Shown here in pieces: positions 44,306-53,097 of a stretch of DNA of 64,000 bases (position 1 is the stretch's first letter; every line of letters begins with the position of its first letter). The DNA comes from JAVVHH01 sp963835135 (GTDB lineage Bacteria > Pseudomonadota > Alphaproteobacteria > Acetobacterales > Acetobacteraceae): the NCBI GenBank assembly GCA_963835135.1, contig CAWIEF010000003.1:248001-312000 (forward strand). Reading direction: 5' to 3'. The position numbers and the translations under genes are program-made. The notes beneath the pieces were generated by a model that saw only the letters and a program-made list of their open reading frames with translations, did no database searches and was not told the origin of the DNA.

Positions 44306-44542
44306 ATGAGCGATACCGTGCTGGACGTTAAGGGCATGCGCTGCCCGCTGCCGGTGCTGCGGGCGAATCGGGCGCTGCGGAGCCTGCCGGCGGGGGCGCG
44401 GTTGCGGGTGTTGGCCACGGACCGGGCGTCGGTGGCCGATTTCAGGGCGTTCTGCCAAGAGACGGGGCATGCGCTGCTGGCCCAAGGCGAGGAGGCCGGA
44501 GTGTTCAGCTTCACGATCCGCAAACGGGAGGACGCGCCGTGA
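44306..44542 (+). CDS. TusA-like sulfurtransferase (SirA domain)
   Basis: 78 residues from an ATG with GGGAGAG upstream. The signature DVKGMRCPLPVLRANRAL holds the single reactive Cys of the CPxP motif. The family carries persulfide sulfur to tRNA thiolation or other acceptors. No TusBCD or other partner is nearby. It overlaps the next gene by GTGA. Confidence 0.88.
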   Translation: MSDTVLDVKGMRCPLPVLRANRALRSLPAGARLRVLATDRASVADFRAFCQETGHALLAQGEEAGVFSFTIRKREDAP

Positions 44543-45471
44543 CGGTCGCGCTGTTCACCCACCCGGCGTGCCTCGACCACGATACCGGCGCGGGCCATCC
44601 CGAGCGGCCCGAGCGGCTGCGTCGAGTTTTGCAGGCGCTGGAGCACCCGGACTTCGTGCCGCTGGTCCGGCAAGAGGCACCGGCAGCGACGGTCGAGCAG
44701 CTCTGCCGGGCGCATCCCGAGCGGTATGTCGAGGCGATCCTGGCGGTGCAGCCGTCGCAGGGCGAATACGCCTATCTGGATGGCGACACGCTGATGAGCG
44801 CGGGCAGCCGGGAGGCGGGCTTGCGGGCGGCAGGGGCCGGGGTGGCCGCGGTCGATGCGGTGATGGAGGGGTGGGCGCAGGCGGCATTCGCGGCGGTGCG
44901 GCCACCGGGTCATCATGCCGAGCGGGCGAAGGCGATGGGGTTCTGCCTGTTCGCGGGAGCCGCCATCGCCGCGCTGCATGCGCGGACGCGGTGGGGGCTG
45001 CACCGCGTCGCAGTCGTCGACTTCGACGTGCACCATGGCAACGGCACGCAGCACATTCTCGAGGGGGACCCGCAGATGCTGTATGTCAGCTCGCACCAGT
45101 CCCCCTGTTATCCGGGCACCGGCGCAGCGTCGGAGCGGGGCGTCGCGGACAACGTGGTCAATCTGCCGCTGCGGCCCGGAACGTCCAGTGCGGGCTTCCG
45201 CCAAGCCTGGGAGACGCTGGCCCTGCCGCGGCTCGAGGCGTTCGGGCCGGAGCTGTTGATCATCTCGGCGGGGTTCGACGCCCACAAGGCGGACCCGTTG
45301 GCCGACCTGCGGTTGGAGTCGGACGATTTCGGCTGGATCACCGACCGGTTGCTGGCGGTCGCGGACCGGTGTTGCCCCGGCCGGGTCGTCTCGATCCTGG
45401 AGGGTGGGTATGACGTGGACGCGCTCGCCGCGTCGGCCGCCTTGCATGTGCGGCGGCTCATGCGGCAATAG
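44539..45471 (+). CDS. Histone deacetylase family protein (AcuC/APAH-like)
   Basis: 310 residues from a GTG inside the preceding stop. The zinc-deacetylase fold has FTHPACLDHDTGAGHPERPE, RPPGHHAE (catalytic His pair), VDFDVHHGNGTQ, SAGFDAHKADPL and LEGGYD. Metal ligands (Asp-His, Asp) are intact. Bacterial members deacetylate acetoin-pathway enzymes, polyamines or other substrates. The gene regularly precedes xseB and ispA in alphaproteobacteria. Substrate unknown. Confidence 0.9.
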   Translation: MTVALFTHPACLDHDTGAGHPERPERLRRVLQALEHPDFVPLVRQEAPAATVEQLCRAHPERYVEAILAVQPSQGEYAYLDGDTLMSAGSREAGLRAAGAGVAAVDAVMEGWAQAAFAAVRPPGHHAERAKAMGFCLFAGAAIAALHARTRWGLHRVAVVDFDVHHGNGTQHILEGDPQMLYVSSHQSPCYPGTGAASERGVADNVVNLPLRPGTSSAGFRQAWETLALPRLEAFGPELLIISAGFDAHKADPLADLRLESDDFGWITDRLLAVADRCCPGRVVSILEGGYDVDALAASAALHVRRLMRQ

Positions 45472-45501
45472 GGCGGCCCGACAACAACAAAAGGGGCTGT
45501 C

Positions 45502-45753
45502 GTGCCCGATCCCACCCCTCCCCTGCCACCCGACATCGCCACGCTCTCGTTCGAGGACGCGCTCGGCGAGCTGGAGCGGATCGTGCGCGGGCTCGAGGGT
45601 GGGCAGCAGAAACTCGAGGACGCCATCACCTGCTACGAGCGGGGCGCGATGCTGCGGCAGCATTGCGAGCGCAAGCTTGCCGAGGCGGAGACGCGGGTGC
45701 AGGCGATCGTCGAGCGGGCGGACGGCTCGCTAGGGCTGAAGGCGGTCGAATGA
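45502..45753 (+). CDS. xseB: Exodeoxyribonuclease VII small subunit
   Basis: 83 residues from a GTG preceded by AAGGGG. The XseB signature LSFEDALGELERIVRGLEGG, then EDAITCYERGAMLRQHCERK is clear. It forms exonuclease VII with XseA, degrading single-stranded DNA. XseA is not in the window. The stop overlaps the ispA start (ATGA). Confidence 0.93.
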   Translation: MPDPTPPLPPDIATLSFEDALGELERIVRGLEGGQQKLEDAITCYERGAMLRQHCERKLAEAETRVQAIVERADGSLGLKAVE

Positions 45754-46655
45754 GCGCGGTGATGAACACAGTCGATCTCGCAGGAGCGCTGGTCGAACAC
45801 GCGGCCACGGTCGAGGAGGCGATCGACGTCTTGCTGCCGTTGCCGGAGGGGCACGAGCGGCGGCTGATCGAGGCGATGCGGTATGCGACGCTGGGCGGCG
45901 GCAAGCGCATGCGCGGCTTCCTGGTGATGGAGGTGGCGAGCCTGTTCCACGTGGCGCAGGCGTCGGCGGCGCGGGTGGCGGCATCGGTGGAGATGCTGCA
46001 CGCCTACTCGCTGGTGCATGACGATCTGCCGTGCATGGACGACGACGACCTCCGGCGGGGCCAGCCGTCGACGCACAAGAAGTTCGATGAGGCGACGGCC
46101 GTGCTGGCGGGCGACGCGCTGCAGGCGCGGGCGTTCGAGATCCTGGCCGACGTAGACACGCATTCCGACCCCGCGGCACGCTGCGAACTGGTGCTCGCCC
46201 TCGGGCTGGCGAGCGGCGCGCGCGGGATGTGCGGCGGCCAGATGATCGACATGGCGACGGAAGGACAGGAGCTGACGGCCGCCGAGATCGGGCGGTTGCA
46301 GGCGCTGAAGACGGGGCGGCTGATCCAGTATAGTGCGGAGGCCGGCGCGATCCTGGGGCGGGTGCCCGCACCGATGCGGATGCAGATCGCGTGGTATGGG
46401 CGCGACCTCGGCGCCGCGTTTCAGATCGCCGACGACGTGTTGGACGCGGCGGGGACGACGGAAGACATCGGCAAGACGGCGGGCAAGGACGAGGCGGCGG
46501 GCAAAGCGACGTTGGTCGGGCTCATGGGTGTCGAGCGCGCGCGGGTGCATGCGGAGATGCTGGCCGAGCAGGCGGCACGACATCTGGACCATCTCGGCCC
46601 GGAGGCGGACCGGCTGCGGGCGCTCGCACGCTATGTGGTGTCCCGAGAGAAGTAG
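45750..46655 (+). CDS. ispA: Farnesyl (polyprenyl) diphosphate synthase
   Basis: 301 residues. The first Asp-rich motif LVHDDLPCMDDDDLRRGQ and second FQIADDVLD bind Mg2+ and diphosphate. MRYATLGGGKRMRGFLVMEV and GMCGGQMIDMA are family-conserved. The residues before the first Asp-rich motif point to a short-chain product such as FPP. It makes isoprenoid precursor for carotenoids, quinones or undecaprenyl phosphate. The stop overlaps the TlyA start by one base. Confidence 0.92.
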   Translation: MSAVMNTVDLAGALVEHAATVEEAIDVLLPLPEGHERRLIEAMRYATLGGGKRMRGFLVMEVASLFHVAQASAARVAASVEMLHAYSLVHDDLPCMDDDDLRRGQPSTHKKFDEATAVLAGDALQARAFEILADVDTHSDPAARCELVLALGLASGARGMCGGQMIDMATEGQELTAAEIGRLQALKTGRLIQYSAEAGAILGRVPAPMRMQIAWYGRDLGAAFQIADDVLDAAGTTEDIGKTAGKDEAAGKATLVGLMGVERARVHAEMLAEQAARHLDHLGPEADRLRALARYVVSREK

Positions 46656-47395
46656 TGGTCAAGCGCCGGGTGGATCAGGCGCTGGTCGACCGCGGATTGG
46701 CCGAGAGCCGGACGCGGGCGCAGGCCCTGATCATGGCCGGCAAGGTGTGGAGCGGGGACGCCAGGGTGGCCAAGCCCGGCGATTTGCTGGCCGAGGATGC
46801 AGCCCTCGAAGTGCGCGGGCAGGAACACCCCTGGGCCTCGCGGGGCGGACTGAAGCTGGATGCAGGCATGCGGCGGTTTGGGTTGTCGGCCGAGGGCCGG
46901 ATCTGCCTCGACATCGGGGCCAGCACCGGCGGGTTCACGAGCGTGCTGCTGGCGGGAGGGGCGGCGCGGGTTTATGCGGTTGATGTCGGGCATGGACAGT
47001 TGGCGTGGGCGCTGCGGACCGATCCGCGGGTCGTGGTACATGAACGGGTGAATGCCCGGTATCTGACGCAGGCGACCGTGCCTAAGCCGGTCCAAGCGCT
47101 GGTGTGCGACGCGAGCTTCATCGGATTGCAGACGGTGCTGCCGGCGGGACTGGCGCTGTGTGCGCCAGGAGCTTGGGCCGTCGCCCTGATCAAGCCGCAA
47201 TTCGAGGCCGGACCGGGACAGGTGGGCAAAGGTGGCGTCGTGCGCGACCCGGTGGTGCACCGGGCCGTCTGCGCGCGGATCGAACGATGGTGGGCGGGGC
47301 TGCCCGGGTGGCGGGTGATGGGCATCGAGGCCAGCCCCATCACCGGACCGGAAGGCAACCGGGAGTTCCTCATCGCGGCCCGCCTGCAGGATTAG
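46655..47395 (+). CDS. tlyA: TlyA family rRNA 2'-O-methyltransferase (hemolysin A)
   Basis: 246 residues from a GTG at the ispA stop. An N-terminal S4 RNA-binding domain (VDQALVDRGLAESRTRAQAL) is followed by an FtsJ-like methyltransferase (LDIGASTGGFTSVLL). DVGHGQLAWALRTDPRV and IKPQFEAGPGQVGKGGVVRD are typical of TlyA. Members 2'-O-methylate 16S/23S rRNA cytidines. It is usually preceded by dxs in related genomes, but here it follows ispA directly. Confidence 0.92.
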   Translation: MVKRRVDQALVDRGLAESRTRAQALIMAGKVWSGDARVAKPGDLLAEDAALEVRGQEHPWASRGGLKLDAGMRRFGLSAEGRICLDIGASTGGFTSVLLAGGAARVYAVDVGHGQLAWALRTDPRVVVHERVNARYLTQATVPKPVQALVCDASFIGLQTVLPAGLALCAPGAWAVALIKPQFEAGPGQVGKGGVVRDPVVHRAVCARIERWWAGLPGWRVMGIEASPITGPEGNREFLIAARLQD

Positions 47396-47445
47396 CAAAC
47401 ACGTAACCTTTGTCCGGCAGACTGGGCGCCTGTGTGAGGACGCGC

Positions 47446-49095
47446 ATGCTGGATGCTGTAACCGAAACCGGGCGGGAAGGACTGGCGCAGGCGTTGCTGA
47501 CCCGGTCGGAAACCGGGCTGATGGCGCTGGATGAGGCGCAGCGGGTCGTGTTGGCCAATCCGGCGGCCCAGAAGCTTCTAGGCTTGCAGGAGGGGCTGAT
47601 CGGGGAACGTCTCGGCACGCTGCTCCGGCGCGCGCCGACGTTGACGCCCGCGGCGGTGGCCCGGGCGGAGCAGTGGCTGGCCGCAGCGGCCGAGGGCCCA
47701 CTCTTCCTGCCGCTCGACGTGGAGACGAAACTTTCGGTCGTGGCGGCAAGTGGGCCCGATGGGCATCTCTTATTGTCGTTGAAACGGCAGCCGCGGGCAG
47801 CCGCGCCCGCAAGCCGGAAAGACGCGCTGACGGGATTGTCGGATCGGACGTGGTTCAACGAGCAGTTGAAGACGCTGATTGCCGCCCCGGACGCGAATTT
47901 GGCGCTGTTGCTGATCGACTTGGATCGGTTCAAGGGCGTCAACGATAGTCTGGGGCACCCGGTGGGCGACGCGTTGCTGCAGCTCGTGGCCAAGCGGCTA
48001 ACCGGCGCGCTGCGCGATGCGGACGTGATTTGCCGGCTGTCTGGCGACGAGTTCGCCGTGCTGATGAAGCGGCCAACCCAGCCCGAGACCGTGGGCCGGC
48101 GCATCGTGGCGCTGCTGAGCAAGCCCTATCTCATCGAAGGGTCGGTCGTGTCCGTCGGCGCCAGTGTGGGCGTCGGCCTCGCCCCCGATCACGCCAGTGA
48201 GCCGGAGACCCTGATCCGGGCGGCTGATGTCGCGCTGTATGCGGCCAAGCAAGCGGGGCGCGGCGCGGCGCGAGTGTTCGACTCCGAGCTCGCCGCCACC
48301 TCGCACCAGCGTCAGCGCGTCATGGATGCGCTTCGTACGGCGATCCCCCGGGCGCAGCTCGCGCTCCATTTCCAGCCGCAGCTGATTATCGAGAGCGGCG
48401 AGTTGACCGGGTTCGAAGCATTCCTGCGATGGAACCACCCGGAGTTGGGATCGCTGCTGCCGGCCGAGTTCCTGCCGATCGCGGAGGATAACGGGCTGAT
48501 CTGGCCGATCGGCGAATGGGTCCTCCGCGAAGCGTGCGAGGAGGCGATCACGTGGCCGTCGCACCTTACGGTCTCGGTGAACATGTCCACGCGTCAGTTG
48601 ATGGACCGGCACCGCTTGCCGCGGATGATCAAGAGCGTGCTGCTGCGGACCGGCCTCGCGCCCCATCGGCTGGAGATCGAAGTCACCGAGAGCGCGCTGA
48701 CGCAGCAGGTCGAAGCACTCGCAGTGCTGCAGGCGATCCATGCGCTAGGCGTCCGGGTCAATCTGGACAATTTCGGCACGGGCTATTCGTCGCTCAGCCA
48801 CCTGCGGCGCTACCCGTTGCACAAGCTGAAGATCGACCGCTCCATCATCCAGGCGCTCGGCCAATCCGACGAGGCGACGAACCTCGTCCGTGCGATCGCT
48901 GCCCTCGGTAAGACGCTGGGGATCGTCACGATCGCGGAAGGCGTCGAGACTGTCGACCAGGAGAGCAGGGTGCGTCAGGATGGCTGCACCGAGATCCAGG
49001 GGTACGTCGTCAGCCGCCCGGTGCCGGCGAGCAAGGTGGCTGACGTTATCAGCGTGTTACAGGCTTCCCCGCGCTCATGCATGCAAGTAGGGTAG
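47446..49095 (+). CDS. PAS-GGDEF-EAL protein with altered signature motifs
   Basis: 549 residues. The PAS-like region (SETGLMALDEAQRVVLANPA) is at about 20-80. The GGDEF domain is complete except the signature reads SGDEF (about residue 199), with an RxxD I-site (RDAD) five residues before it. The EAL domain has EAFLR instead of EALLR (about 325), LDNFGTGYSS instead of LDDFG (about 441), and intact KIDRS, IAEGVET and QGYVVSRPVP. Cyclic-di-GMP synthesis or breakdown may be reduced. The ATG at 47446 has AGGA upstream. It stands alone between tlyA and an ABC operon. Confidence 0.88.
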   Translation: MLDAVTETGREGLAQALLTRSETGLMALDEAQRVVLANPAAQKLLGLQEGLIGERLGTLLRRAPTLTPAAVARAEQWLAAAAEGPLFLPLDVETKLSVVAASGPDGHLLLSLKRQPRAAAPASRKDALTGLSDRTWFNEQLKTLIAAPDANLALLLIDLDRFKGVNDSLGHPVGDALLQLVAKRLTGALRDADVICRLSGDEFAVLMKRPTQPETVGRRIVALLSKPYLIEGSVVSVGASVGVGLAPDHASEPETLIRAADVALYAAKQAGRGAARVFDSELAATSHQRQRVMDALRTAIPRAQLALHFQPQLIIESGELTGFEAFLRWNHPELGSLLPAEFLPIAEDNGLIWPIGEWVLREACEEAITWPSHLTVSVNMSTRQLMDRHRLPRMIKSVLLRTGLAPHRLEIEVTESALTQQVEALAVLQAIHALGVRVNLDNFGTGYSSLSHLRRYPLHKLKIDRSIIQALGQSDEATNLVRAIAALGKTLGIVTIAEGVETVDQESRVRQDGCTEIQGYVVSRPVPASKVADVISVLQASPRSCMQVG

Positions 49096-49161
49096 GACCG
49101 TCGGAGACGCGTGAGCCTAGCCGCTGTTCGTCTCCCAAATGCAAAAGTTGCGGGAGACTCC

Positions 49162-50334
49162 ATGTCCTTACTCACTCGCCGCGCCATGATCGGCACTGCT
49201 GCCGCCCTCGCGTCCGCCCGGCCCCTCAGCGCGCAAACGGCGGCCCCGGCGTCGCCGCTCTCGGTCACCGTCGTCGACGTGGCGGGCAATTTGGCCCTGA
49301 CCCAAAAGGCGTTCGAGAACTATCGCAAGGCCAAGCCCAAGATGGTGGAGCGGTTCAATTTCACCAAGGCGCCCGCCCCGGAACTACCGGCCAAGCTGCG
49401 CGCGCAACAGGCGGCCAACCGCGTCGACATCGATTTGGTGCTGACGGGCACGGACGCGCTCGCGGCGGGCATCGACCAAAAGATCTGGGAAGAATTGCTG
49501 CCGGCCAAGGCCGCTCAACTGCCGAAGCTCGAGAGCGTCCTTCTCGAGCCTGCGTTCAAGATGCAGGGCTTGGCGCTCAACCAGGCGGTTGTCATCAGCT
49601 ATTATCCCTCCGGACCTCTGCTCGAATACATGCCCGACCAGGTGAAGACGCCGCCGACGACAGCCGAGGAACTGCTCGCTTATACCAAGAGCAATCCGAA
49701 CCGGTTCATGTATGCACGGCCAGCCAACTCCGGGCCCGGGCGGACCTTCATCATGGGCCTGCCCTATATCCTTGGCGACAGCGATCCGAAGGACCCGGTG
49801 AAGGGCTGGGACAAGACGTGGTCCTTCCTACAGGAACTGGACCGAGGCATCGAATACTACCCGACCGGGACCGGCGCCACGATGAAGGAGCTCGGTGAGG
49901 GCTCACGGGACATGATCGTGTCGACCACCGGATGGGACATCAATCCGCGCGTGCTCGGGATCGTCCCCAAGGAGGCGAAGGTCGTCTCGCTGAAGGGCTT
50001 CCACTGGGTGGTCGACGCCCATTACGCGGCCATTCCGAAGGGCCTCGCCCCGGAGCGGGTCAGCGTGCTGCTCGACGTCATCTCGTTCCTGCTGACGCCG
50101 GCCCAGCAGGCCTATGCCTACGACGAGGGCTATTTCTATCCCGGCCCCGCGGTCAAAGACGTGACGCTCTCGATGGCGCCGGCCGACAGCCAGGCTGCGA
50201 TCAACGAGTTCGGGCGGCCCGAATATGAACGGCTCATCGCGGATGTGCCGAAGGAGATGCCGCTGGACGCCGACAAGATGGTGCTGGCGTTCCGTCGATG
50301 GGACGAGCAGATCGGCGCCAAGAAGACCAAGTGA
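49162..50334 (+). CDS. Extracellular solute-binding protein of Pot-type ABC importer
   Basis: 390 residues. A twin-arginine-like leader (MSLLTRRAMIGTAAALASAR) ends at SAQ. The body resembles spermidine/putrescine or thiamine/iron-binding proteins: VDIDLVLTGTDALAAG, ISYYPSGPLLEYMPDQVKTP and PTTAEELLAYTKSNPN. A purine-rich site (GGGAGA) precedes the ATG at 49162. The four-gene operon with ATPase and two permeases is complete. Polyamine, iron or other ligand cannot be told apart. Confidence 0.85.
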   Translation: MSLLTRRAMIGTAAALASARPLSAQTAAPASPLSVTVVDVAGNLALTQKAFENYRKAKPKMVERFNFTKAPAPELPAKLRAQQAANRVDIDLVLTGTDALAAGIDQKIWEELLPAKAAQLPKLESVLLEPAFKMQGLALNQAVVISYYPSGPLLEYMPDQVKTPPTTAEELLAYTKSNPNRFMYARPANSGPGRTFIMGLPYILGDSDPKDPVKGWDKTWSFLQELDRGIEYYPTGTGATMKELGEGSRDMIVSTTGWDINPRVLGIVPKEAKVVSLKGFHWVVDAHYAAIPKGLAPERVSVLLDVISFLLTPAQQAYAYDEGYFYPGPAVKDVTLSMAPADSQAAINEFGRPEYERLIADVPKEMPLDADKMVLAFRRWDEQIGAKKTK

Positions 50335-51392
50335 GCATCCATCCGACCCCGTTCCGCGAACTCCGCCTCGATCGGGTGGGTCGTGATTTCGGCTCGCTCA
50401 ACGCCCTGCGCGACATCACGCTGACAATCCGGCAAGGCGAATTCATCGCGCTGCTGGGCCCCTCGGGGTGCGGCAAGTCGACGACGCTGAACTGCATCGC
50501 CGGGCTGCTCTCGGCGACATCGGGGTCGATCTGGCTCGACGACCGGCGGATCGACACGCTGCGGCCGGAAGAACGCGGCTTCGGCATGGTGTTCCAGAAC
50601 TACGCGCTGTTCCCGCACATGACGGTGCGCAAGAACATCGGCTTCGGTCTGATGATGCGCGGGACCAAGCGGGCGGAGATCGACCGCCGGGTGGCCGAGG
50701 CTGTGGCGCTGGTTCGGCTGCAAGGACAGGAGCACAAGCTGCCCGGGCAGTTGTCGGGCGGGCAGCAGCAGCGCGTGGCCATCGCGCGGGCGATCGTCGT
50801 CGAACCGCCGCTTGTGCTGATGGACGAACCGCTGTCGAACCTGGACGCGAAGCTTCGGCTCGAGATGCGGGCGGAGATCCGGCGCATCCATGCCAGCCTG
50901 AACGCGACGACCATCTACGTCACGCATGATCAGGAGGAAGCGCTATCGCTGGCGGACCGGATCGTGGTGTTGAAGGACGGGACCATCCGCCAGGTCGGGA
51001 CGCCGGGGGAGCTGTTCGCCAGGCCCGCCGACCGCGACGTGGCGGAGTTCATGGGGTTCCGCAACGCGATACCCGGCCGGGTCGAACGATTGGAGAACGG
51101 GACCGCGCTCCTGCACGCGAGCACCGGGTCGATCCGCGGCCTGGCGCGTGACCAGGTCGCCGCGGGCGGCGCGGCGGTTCTGGTGGTGCGGCCGGAGGAT
51201 TTGATGGCCGAGCCGGGGGGCGTGCTGACCGCGACCGTGGTGTCGACCGAGTTCCGCGGGCACGGCTACACCGGGTTTGCGCGGATGGCGGACGGGACCG
51301 AGCTCGTCTTCACCGCGCCGGACAGCGCGGCACCGGGGAGCGACGTGCACCTGGCCGCACATCCGGACCGCGCGCTGGTCTATCCCGCGTGA
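50331..51392 (+). CDS. ABC transporter ATP-binding protein (PotA type)
   Basis: 353 residues from a GTG inside the previous stop. Walker A GPSGCGKST, Q-loop FQNYALFPHMTVRKNIGFGL, signature LSGGQQQRVAIARA, Walker B LVLMDEPLSNLD and H-loop VTHDQEEAL are intact. A C-terminal TOBE domain (VVRPEDLMAEPGGVLTATVV) is seen, as in PotA/FbpC. It energises the neighbouring permeases. Overlap with the first permease is GTGA. Confidence 0.93.
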   Translation: MSIHPTPFRELRLDRVGRDFGSLNALRDITLTIRQGEFIALLGPSGCGKSTTLNCIAGLLSATSGSIWLDDRRIDTLRPEERGFGMVFQNYALFPHMTVRKNIGFGLMMRGTKRAEIDRRVAEAVALVRLQGQEHKLPGQLSGGQQQRVAIARAIVVEPPLVLMDEPLSNLDAKLRLEMRAEIRRIHASLNATTIYVTHDQEEALSLADRIVVLKDGTIRQVGTPGELFARPADRDVAEFMGFRNAIPGRVERLENGTALLHASTGSIRGLARDQVAAGGAAVLVVRPEDLMAEPGGVLTATVVSTEFRGHGYTGFARMADGTELVFTAPDSAAPGSDVHLAAHPDRALVYPA

Positions 51393-52267
51393 CGACCAAC
51401 GCGCTGACGCAGCGGTTGCAGGCGCGCGGTCTGGACGGGACCACGCTGCTGGTCCTGCCGGCCACGCTGATCATCGTCGCCACGTTCGTCTATCCCTTCC
51501 TGTATGGGCTGGTGCTGTCGTTCCGCCCAAAGGAGGGCGGCGCGCTGGCCAATTACGCCCAGTTCTTCTCCGATCCGTTCCTCTACCAGACGATCTGGAC
51601 CACGATCGTGCTGTCGGTTCCGGTCACGCTGCTGAACGTCGTCGTCTCGGTGCCGATCGCGTTCCGGGTGCGGCTCATGCGGCGGCAGCGGCTGCTGACG
51701 ACGATCCTGGTGGTGCCGATCACGCTGGGGACGGTGCTGGTCGCCGAAGGGCTGCTCAACTACCTGGGGCCGCAAGGGTGGTTCAACCGCGTGCTGATGA
51801 CGGCGGGGATCATCAGCACGCCGGTGCGGCTGCTGCACAACTATTGGGGCGTGTTCCTGTCGCTGTTGATCACAGGCTTTCCGTTCACGTTCCTGCTGAC
51901 GCTGTCTTACCTGAGCGGCATCGACCCGGCGCTCGAGCGGGCGGCAGCCACGCTCGGCGCCGGGGCGCGGGCGCGGTTCTGGCACGTGCTGCTGCCGCTG
52001 CTGCTGCCGGGGCTGGCCATCACCTTCTGCCTCTCCTTCGTGCAGGCGTTCTCGGTGTTTCCGTCGGCGGTGTTGCTGGGTGCGCCGGCCGGGCCGACGC
52101 GGGTGATCTCGATCGCGGCGTACCAGGCCGCATTCGAGCAGTTCGACTACTCGCTCGCCTCGGCGATCGCGATGCTGATGGGCGTGATCGAGTTGGGGAT
52201 CGTCGCGGCCGTGCTCGGCGCGCGAGGGCTGTTGTATCGCGGCCCCGCCGGCGGGGGTAAGGGCTGA
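51389..52267 (+). CDS. ABC transporter permease (PotB type)
   Basis: 292 residues with six membrane helices. LPATLIIVATFVYPFLYGLV is the first helix. The EAA loop reads GIDPALERAAATLGAGARA. It starts with GTG overlapping the ATPase stop. It pairs with the next gene, whose start overlaps its stop by one base. Confidence 0.92.
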   Translation: MTTNALTQRLQARGLDGTTLLVLPATLIIVATFVYPFLYGLVLSFRPKEGGALANYAQFFSDPFLYQTIWTTIVLSVPVTLLNVVVSVPIAFRVRLMRRQRLLTTILVVPITLGTVLVAEGLLNYLGPQGWFNRVLMTAGIISTPVRLLHNYWGVFLSLLITGFPFTFLLTLSYLSGIDPALERAAATLGAGARARFWHVLLPLLLPGLAITFCLSFVQAFSVFPSAVLLGAPAGPTRVISIAAYQAAFEQFDYSLASAIAMLMGVIELGIVAAVLGARGLLYRGPAGGGKG

Positions 52268-53097
52268 TGCGGCGCACGCTCGGCGAACGGCTCTGGGCCG
52301 GCGCGGTCTGGACCTTCGTGGCGTTCTTTGTGCTGAACCTGGCCGGGATGATCGCGGCGGTGGTGACGAGTTCGTTCGCGACCCGGTGGCTGCGGACGTG
52401 GTTGCCCACCGGGTGGACGACCCGTTGGTACGGTGCGGCCTGGGACGAGTTCCAACTCGGCGACGTGCTGAGCGTGACGTTCCAGGTCGTGTTCCTGGTG
52501 GTCGCGCTGTCGGGCCTGCTGGGCGTACCAGCGGCGTACGCGCTGGCACGGCGAGAGTTTGCCGGCAAGCGGATCCTGCTGCTGCTGTTCCTGGTGCCGC
52601 TGCTGGTCCCGCCGATCACGTACGGTATTCCGCTGGCGACGGTGCTGTATCAAGCCAACCTGGCCGGCTCGATGTGGGGCGTGGTGGTCGCCAACCTGGT
52701 GCCGACTGTTCCGTTCGTCATCTTAGTGATGATCCCGTTCATCGAGCAGATCGACCCGAAGATCGAGGCGGCAGCCCGCGTGTTCGGCGCCAACACCCCT
52801 CGCCTGTTCCGCTACGTCCTGATCCCGCTGCTGCTGCCGGGCGTGCTTGCGTCGCTGCTGCTGGTCCTGGTGCGGACGATCGCGATGTTCGAGCTGACGT
52901 TCCTGACGGCGGGGCCGACCAGCCAGACGCTGGTCGTTGCGCTCTATTACGCCGTGTTTGCGGCGGGGGTGCGCGCGGTGCAGTCGATCGATGCGATGGC
53001 CGTGATCTACATGATCACGACGCTGGTGTGGCTGCTGATCGCACTCCGGTTCGTCAATCCGACGCAGATTGTCGGGCGCGCGAAGAACCCGGCGTAG
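52267..53097 (+). CDS. ABC transporter permease (PotC type)
   Basis: 276 residues, six helices. EAA loop: IDPKIEAAARVFGANTPR. FAGKRILLLLFLVPLLVPPI and VANLVPTVPFVILVMIPFIE are family-like. The final 44 bases overlap the convergent SGNH-protein gene, an unusual arrangement. It completes the importer. Confidence 0.92.
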   Translation: MRRTLGERLWAGAVWTFVAFFVLNLAGMIAAVVTSSFATRWLRTWLPTGWTTRWYGAAWDEFQLGDVLSVTFQVVFLVVALSGLLGVPAAYALARREFAGKRILLLLFLVPLLVPPITYGIPLATVLYQANLAGSMWGVVVANLVPTVPFVILVMIPFIEQIDPKIEAAARVFGANTPRLFRYVLIPLLLPGVLASLLLVLVRTIAMFELTFLTAGPTSQTLVVALYYAVFAAGVRAVQSIDAMAVIYMITTLVWLLIALRFVNPTQIVGRAKNPA

